A stretch of DNA of 15,118 nucleotides from an alpha proteobacterium 3107 (GTDB taxonomy: Bacteria > Pseudomonadota > Alphaproteobacteria > Rhodobacterales > Rhodobacteraceae): assembly GCA_001483205.1 (NCBI GenBank), contig JPPB01000189.1, positions 1 to 15,118 on the forward strand. Reading direction: 5' to 3'. A program made the translations under genes and the position numbers. Shown piece by piece: positions 12,201 through 15,118 of this stretch. The first letter of the stretch is position 1; each line of letters opens with the position of its first letter. The notes beneath the pieces are model-generated. The model saw only the letters and a program-made list of their open reading frames with translations. It was not told the origin of the DNA and did no database searches.

Positions 12201-15118
12201 GGCTATATCGAGCTTGTCCTTGAGGCTCTGGGCGGCGTCCCGGTCTATTTCGAGGCGCTCGAATTTCTGCAACCCTGCCCGATCCCCAAAAAGGCAGTGC
12301 GGTTGCAGACGGCCTTGCAGCCGACCGACGACAACCGGGATGAATTCACCTTTACAATTTCCTCGCGCCCCTATGATGTGGATGCAGAGAGCGAACATCA
12401 TTGCCGGGGAAAGGTGCGTCTTGCGGGCGATGATCACCGGGTGGATGTGCCCCAAAACCTGACCGACATTGATACGACCCATTTCGCGCCCTCATCCCTT
12501 GCCGACGATCAGAACTTTTATGAGCGTCTGGAGGCGGTGCTGAGCGAAACCTTCCAGTATGGCCCGTATTTCCGCACCATCCGGCGGGTGCTGGTGGACA
12601 AGGTTTCACGGGCCTATCTGTTCGATGTGGAAATGGACGAAGGCTTGTGGACGGCGGGCCGGGACGAAGGCTATGTCTGTTGCCCGCCGTTGTTGGACGG
12701 CGGCCTTCAGATATTCCTCAACCACCTGCTGACCGCCGCCGATCTGTTCGCCATACCGCAGCGCGCCGAGGCGATGACCTTTCTGCGCCCGCCGACCGGG
12801 CCACGGATCACCTGTCATGTCACCCGGCCACGCGATGACTGGATGGATGCCAATGAACGGGGACAGTATTCGGTGCAGCGCGGTGAACGGTCCGGTGGCA
12901 GCATCAGCTTTTATGACACAGAGACCGGGCATCTTGTCGCCCATATCGGCGAATACACCTATTTCACGTCCAACCCGCGCTGGAATGATCTGGCCGAGAG
13001 CAAGCACCGGATTGTCTGGCAGCCCAAATTCATTTCCGACACCCCGGCGCTGATTGACCGCCTGCCGGTGGGCGAGATTGACCCCGGCGCGCTGATCGCG
13101 TCGTTTGAAGGGCCGGGCGAGGGCGTGCGCCGCACCTGCCGCGTCATTGAGTTTGCCGGGGGTCGTGCGCCGGATCAGGCATTCCTGAACGACCTCATCG
13201 ACGACCTGTCCGGCGGGGACAGCCATGGCGAATACTGGATTGTCGGGGACAGCGATGAAGAGGCGCGGGATTTCTATGATGCCTATCACCGCTACGATGC
13301 TGCCCTGCGTTTCACCGACATTGACCCGTCCGCGCGGCGAGCGCCGGAGACCGGCCTGCTGCGTCGGGCCGCCGCCGAGATCATCCTGCTGCACGCTGAC
13401 GACAGCCCCCCGACACCGGAGCGGTGGGCGCTGGCCCTGCGGCTGGCTGTGGCGGGCGGGCTGGCGCTGGTGCGCCATGGCGAGGGGCAGGTGATCGAAC
13501 CCGGCGGGGGCTGGACGACCCTGCGGGCGGGGCGGCGTTTGACCCTGATGAAAGCGCTTACAGAATATACTGATGCCCCTGACGATACGGATGATGATGC
13601 AGAGCTTCCCGGCCCGAGATGGGTGTTGGGGGAACCGGGCAGTGCGGCCTCTGACTGGGTGTCCGTGCTCGACCGCCCGGATGTGGTGCATCCGATTCCC
13701 GATGAGGATTGGGCCAGCCCCGCGCTGCACATGCTGGGTGACTGGCCCGATATGAAAGCGCTTACATCCATCGACTTTTTCTGCGGCAATGACCCCGACG
13801 ACCCGACGGGCGAACGCCTGACCGCAGGGTTCATCGCCTTTGTTCAGGCCCTAGTGTCCTGCCGGATCGAACAGGCGGATCGCTGGTGCCGCCTGACCGT
13901 GGTGACGCAAAGAGCCGCCCATGATGTCGAAAACCCGCGCGGCGCGGTGCTCTGGGGTGCGGTCCGCAGCATGGCGATGGAAAGCGGTGAGGAGGCAAAG
14001 ATTGATTTCCGCCTGGTTGATCTGGGTGATTCCGGTGATTTGCAGACTCTGGCCCGGCTTGCGCGGTGCGACCTGCGCGAGCGGGAGCTGGCGGTGCGCG
14101 AAAACCGCCTGTGGGTGCCGCGGATGACCCGCATTCGCAAGCGGTATGCACCGGTGTCCGCGGGCGAGTCCTGCACCTACAGGCTGGCCCTGGACAACGC
14201 GGGACAAATCGCCGGTCTTCAGATGAAGACCTGCGCGTTTCCGCCGCTCGGGGCGGAAGATGTGGAAATCGAGGTCACCGCGGCGGCGCTCAACTTCCGT
14301 GACATTATGGTCACGCTGGGGCTTTTGCCCGCGCTGGCCTATGAGCGTTCGGCACTCGGGCACATGATCGGCATGGAGGCAAGCGGCATTGTGCGCCGGG
14401 TGGGTGCAGATGTGACGCACTGCGGGACAGGCGACCGGGTGATGTTCATCGGCGGCGGCTGCATCGCCAATCGGGTGACGGTGAACCAGCATCTTGTCTT
14501 TGCCAAACCCGATAACCTCAGCATGGAAGAGGCCGCTTCGGTCTTGTCGGTTCATGTCACCGCGTATTATGCGCTCATCCATATGGCGCGCCTGCGCAAG
14601 GGCCAGCGGGTGCTGATCCACTCTGCCATGGGCGGGGTCGGTCAGGCCGCCATTGCCCTGGCCCGACATGCAGGGGCCGAGATTTATGCAACCGCCGGAA
14701 GCAAGAGCAAGCGCGAGCATCTGCGGGCGCTGGGCGTGCGCGCGGCCTTCGATTCCCACAGCTTTGACTGGTATGACGGACTGATGGCGGCCACCGGGGG
14801 CGAGGGCGTCGATGTGGTGCTCAATTCCCTTGCCGGGCGACATGTCAGGCTTTGCCTTCAGGCGCTGAGGCCGGGCGGCTGGCATTGCGAGATCGGCAAG
14901 GTGGATATTTACGCGGACAGAGAGCTTGGCCTGCGTATCTTTCGCAAGAACCTGCGCTTTGCAGCGATTGATATTGACCGCCTGATGCTCGACGACCCGG
15001 AAATGACGCGCGCGCTTTCACAGACCTGCCTTGACCTGATTGCAGGCGGGGCGCTGCCGCCGCCGCCCGTCACTGTTTTCCCCTTTGCGGATTACGCCGG
15101 GGCACTGCGACAGATGGC
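9285..15118 (+). CDS. Type I polyketide synthase, KS-AT-DH-psiKR-ER (C-terminus outside the window)
   Basis: A modular fatty-acid-synthase-like enzyme; 1944 codons are open to the edge. Domains in order are as follows. Ketosynthase (about 20-450) has active Cys191 in TACSAS, His335 in EAHATGT and His374 in KSNLGH. Acyltransferase (about 555-860) has FSGQGTQ, nucleophile Ser645 in GHSSGE and selectivity motif IAFH ending at His761, closer to malonyl-type HAFH than methylmalonyl-type YASH. Dehydratase (about 920-1230) has His961 and Asp1138 with Gln1142. A structural pseudo-ketoreductase half (about 1300-1620) contains LWGAVRSMAMES. Enoylreductase (about 1632-1940) has NFRDIM and the NADPH loop GGVG at 1783-1786. 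A catalytic KR and an ACP should follow beyond the edge. Such a set would fully reduce its chain. There is no room for a C-methyltransferase. AGGGG lies 8 bases before ATG 9285; ATG 9291 is an alternative. Co-transcription with the RND genes is likely. The product is unknown. Confidence 0.95.
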   Translation, partial: MDMTARTRPDATPSDLPPLHMPVAIVGYSYRLPGGLRDDAAFWQLLAEREIVQEPITERYGRGYRPVGGFSGPGRFASPHEGLIRDDVEKLFDRGLFGLSQNEMTSTDPQMRMLLTCTWEVFERAGWDLHSLHNSPTGVFIGAQTPPVANWRPMRGASPFDVTSISLAMLANRISYHFNLMGPSTTYCTACSASLTALHTAINALQNGDCEQVVVGSVNYLGTARLSASFNALGVISPDGKCHSFDAEANGYMRSEGAFAYALKPLVAAERDGDRILAVVEATAVNAAGAADEGVGLSQGRYITAPTRHAQVELMRQACARAGRDPGDFDYIEAHATGTVVGDRIEGNAIAEAFSGSTRDTPLRLSSVKSNLGHMEAAAFHCALLKVLLMIERRMFAPTSRNFLVPNPEIDFDRCPMQVQTVCEPFPERPAVIGINSFGFGGANGHCVVREYRPPRPVSRSVPTAPKAGYMVPLSARSSGALTRSAERLRDTLGEQQDLDLYTIAGNLGRRRTHFAARTSFAVRDRQGLVAALEAFIRDPSPVTTLAGEDRRRLAMVFSGQGTQWAGCGRVLYDADPVFRRAIDAIEAHWREHSDISLRAACFSAGQEELNEVRLAQPVIFMVQCALVELLKTWGVYPNCVVGHSSGEVAAAYAAGHLSLADATRLVFHRATLQQRTAGSGRMLAIGLDRPGVEELLTSMGMSFRFGDDGETGPVQVEIACENAPANTVICGRETALRPVMEALDQRGLQNLLLPGNIAFHSAAMDPIRGDALAALSFLDTCGAGAEAPFVSSVTGAVTTRLDSAYWWSNIRQPVRFAAAMETIQRERRADVVLEIAPHCALQPTIAQCLEGNTRPVTCLPTLMRDSDTCLGFQETLGGLFRSGVTLDFAAQYPRPEPVAHLLPGHPRDEQAAMDIMCDNEMFVRQGEYSHGPLVGHRVPCAHMLFEARLSDQDFPWMADHRVHHAAIMPAAGYIELVLEALGGVPVYFEALEFLQPCPIPKKAVRLQTALQPTDDNRDEFTFTISSRPYDVDAESEHHCRGKVRLAGDDHRVDVPQNLTDIDTTHFAPSSLADDQNFYERLEAVLSETFQYGPYFRTIRRVLVDKVSRAYLFDVEMDEGLWTAGRDEGYVCCPPLLDGGLQIFLNHLLTAADLFAIPQRAEAMTFLRPPTGPRITCHVTRPRDDWMDANERGQYSVQRGERSGGSISFYDTETGHLVAHIGEYTYFTSNPRWNDLAESKHRIVWQPKFISDTPALIDRLPVGEIDPGALIASFEGPGEGVRRTCRVIEFAGGRAPDQAFLNDLIDDLSGGDSHGEYWIVGDSDEEARDFYDAYHRYDAALRFTDIDPSARRAPETGLLRRAAAEIILLHADDSPPTPERWALALRLAVAGGLALVRHGEGQVIEPGGGWTTLRAGRRLTLMKALTEYTDAPDDTDDDAELPGPRWVLGEPGSAASDWVSVLDRPDVVHPIPDEDWASPALHMLGDWPDMKALTSIDFFCGNDPDDPTGERLTAGFIAFVQALVSCRIEQADRWCRLTVVTQRAAHDVENPRGAVLWGAVRSMAMESGEEAKIDFRLVDLGDSGDLQTLARLARCDLRERELAVRENRLWVPRMTRIRKRYAPVSAGESCTYRLALDNAGQIAGLQMKTCAFPPLGAEDVEIEVTAAALNFRDIMVTLGLLPALAYERSALGHMIGMEASGIVRRVGADVTHCGTGDRVMFIGGGCIANRVTVNQHLVFAKPDNLSMEEAASVLSVHVTAYYALIHMARLRKGQRVLIHSAMGGVGQAAIALARHAGAEIYATAGSKSKREHLRALGVRAAFDSHSFDWYDGLMAATGGEGVDVVLNSLAGRHVRLCLQALRPGGWHCEIGKVDIYADRELGLRIFRKNLRFAAIDIDRLMLDDPEMTRALSQTCLDLIAGGALPPPPVTVFPFADYAGALRQM

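Noticed and set aside
11322..12482. 386-residue antisense open frame within the PKS
   Set aside because: It is antisense to the AT and DH domains, whose catalytic motifs are intact on the plus strand; long antisense frames are expected at high GC content.
12960..14170. C-methyltransferase domain between DH and ER
   Set aside because: No SAM-binding motif was seen, and the second half of this stretch reads as the structural pseudo-ketoreductase subdomain, leaving too little room for a methyltransferase.

Overview
This window reads as a chromosomal segment of a GC-rich Gram-negative bacterium. The codon usage, the FutA/AfuA-type iron-binding protein and the E. coli-type PyrC are compatible with an alphaproteobacterium of the Rhodobacterales kind, but that placement is inference. 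No rRNA, tRNA, CRISPR array or intact insertion sequence was seen. Both end genes run off the window: pyrC on the left and a giant polyketide synthase on the right.

Layout. (1) 1-928, minus strand: 309 N-terminal residues of PyrC, dihydroorotase. (2) 929-1686: a divergent intergenic region dominated by two related composite repeat elements. Both share a core CTTATCCGCGGGTAAG and the same left and right borders, but they differ in copy number and period (24 bp against 22 bp). (3) 1687-2709, plus: a periplasmic Fe(3+)-binding protein (FbpA/AfuA/FutA family), followed by a strong intrinsic terminator. (4) 2785-3213: a compositionally distinct, AT-richer, non-coding stretch. (5) 3244-4518, plus: a surface lipoprotein with a C-terminal TbpB-like beta-barrel. 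It carries three small in-frame tandem duplications, one of which copies its own ribosome-binding site and start codon. (6) 4519-4838: intergenic, with a weak promoter candidate. (7) 4839 to the end, plus: a closely spaced set of an RND periplasmic adaptor, an RND inner-membrane permease and a large type I polyketide synthase reading KS-AT-DH-psiKR-ER, with the KR and ACP presumably beyond the edge.

How the genes may work together. The iron-binding protein and the TbpB-like lipoprotein both have iron-capture relatives and sit side by side, but a terminator separates them and no ABC permease/ATPase or TonB receptor is visible. The adaptor, permease and PKS look like one transcription unit (12 and 57 nt gaps). 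The simplest reading is a biosynthesis-and-export locus: a fully reducing cis-AT PKS makes a lipid-like polyketide and the RND pump moves it out. This resembles in logic the pairing of Mas-type PKSs with MmpL (RND) transporters in mycobacteria. This locus is the most likely candidate for an undescribed system here; its product cannot be read from the sequence.
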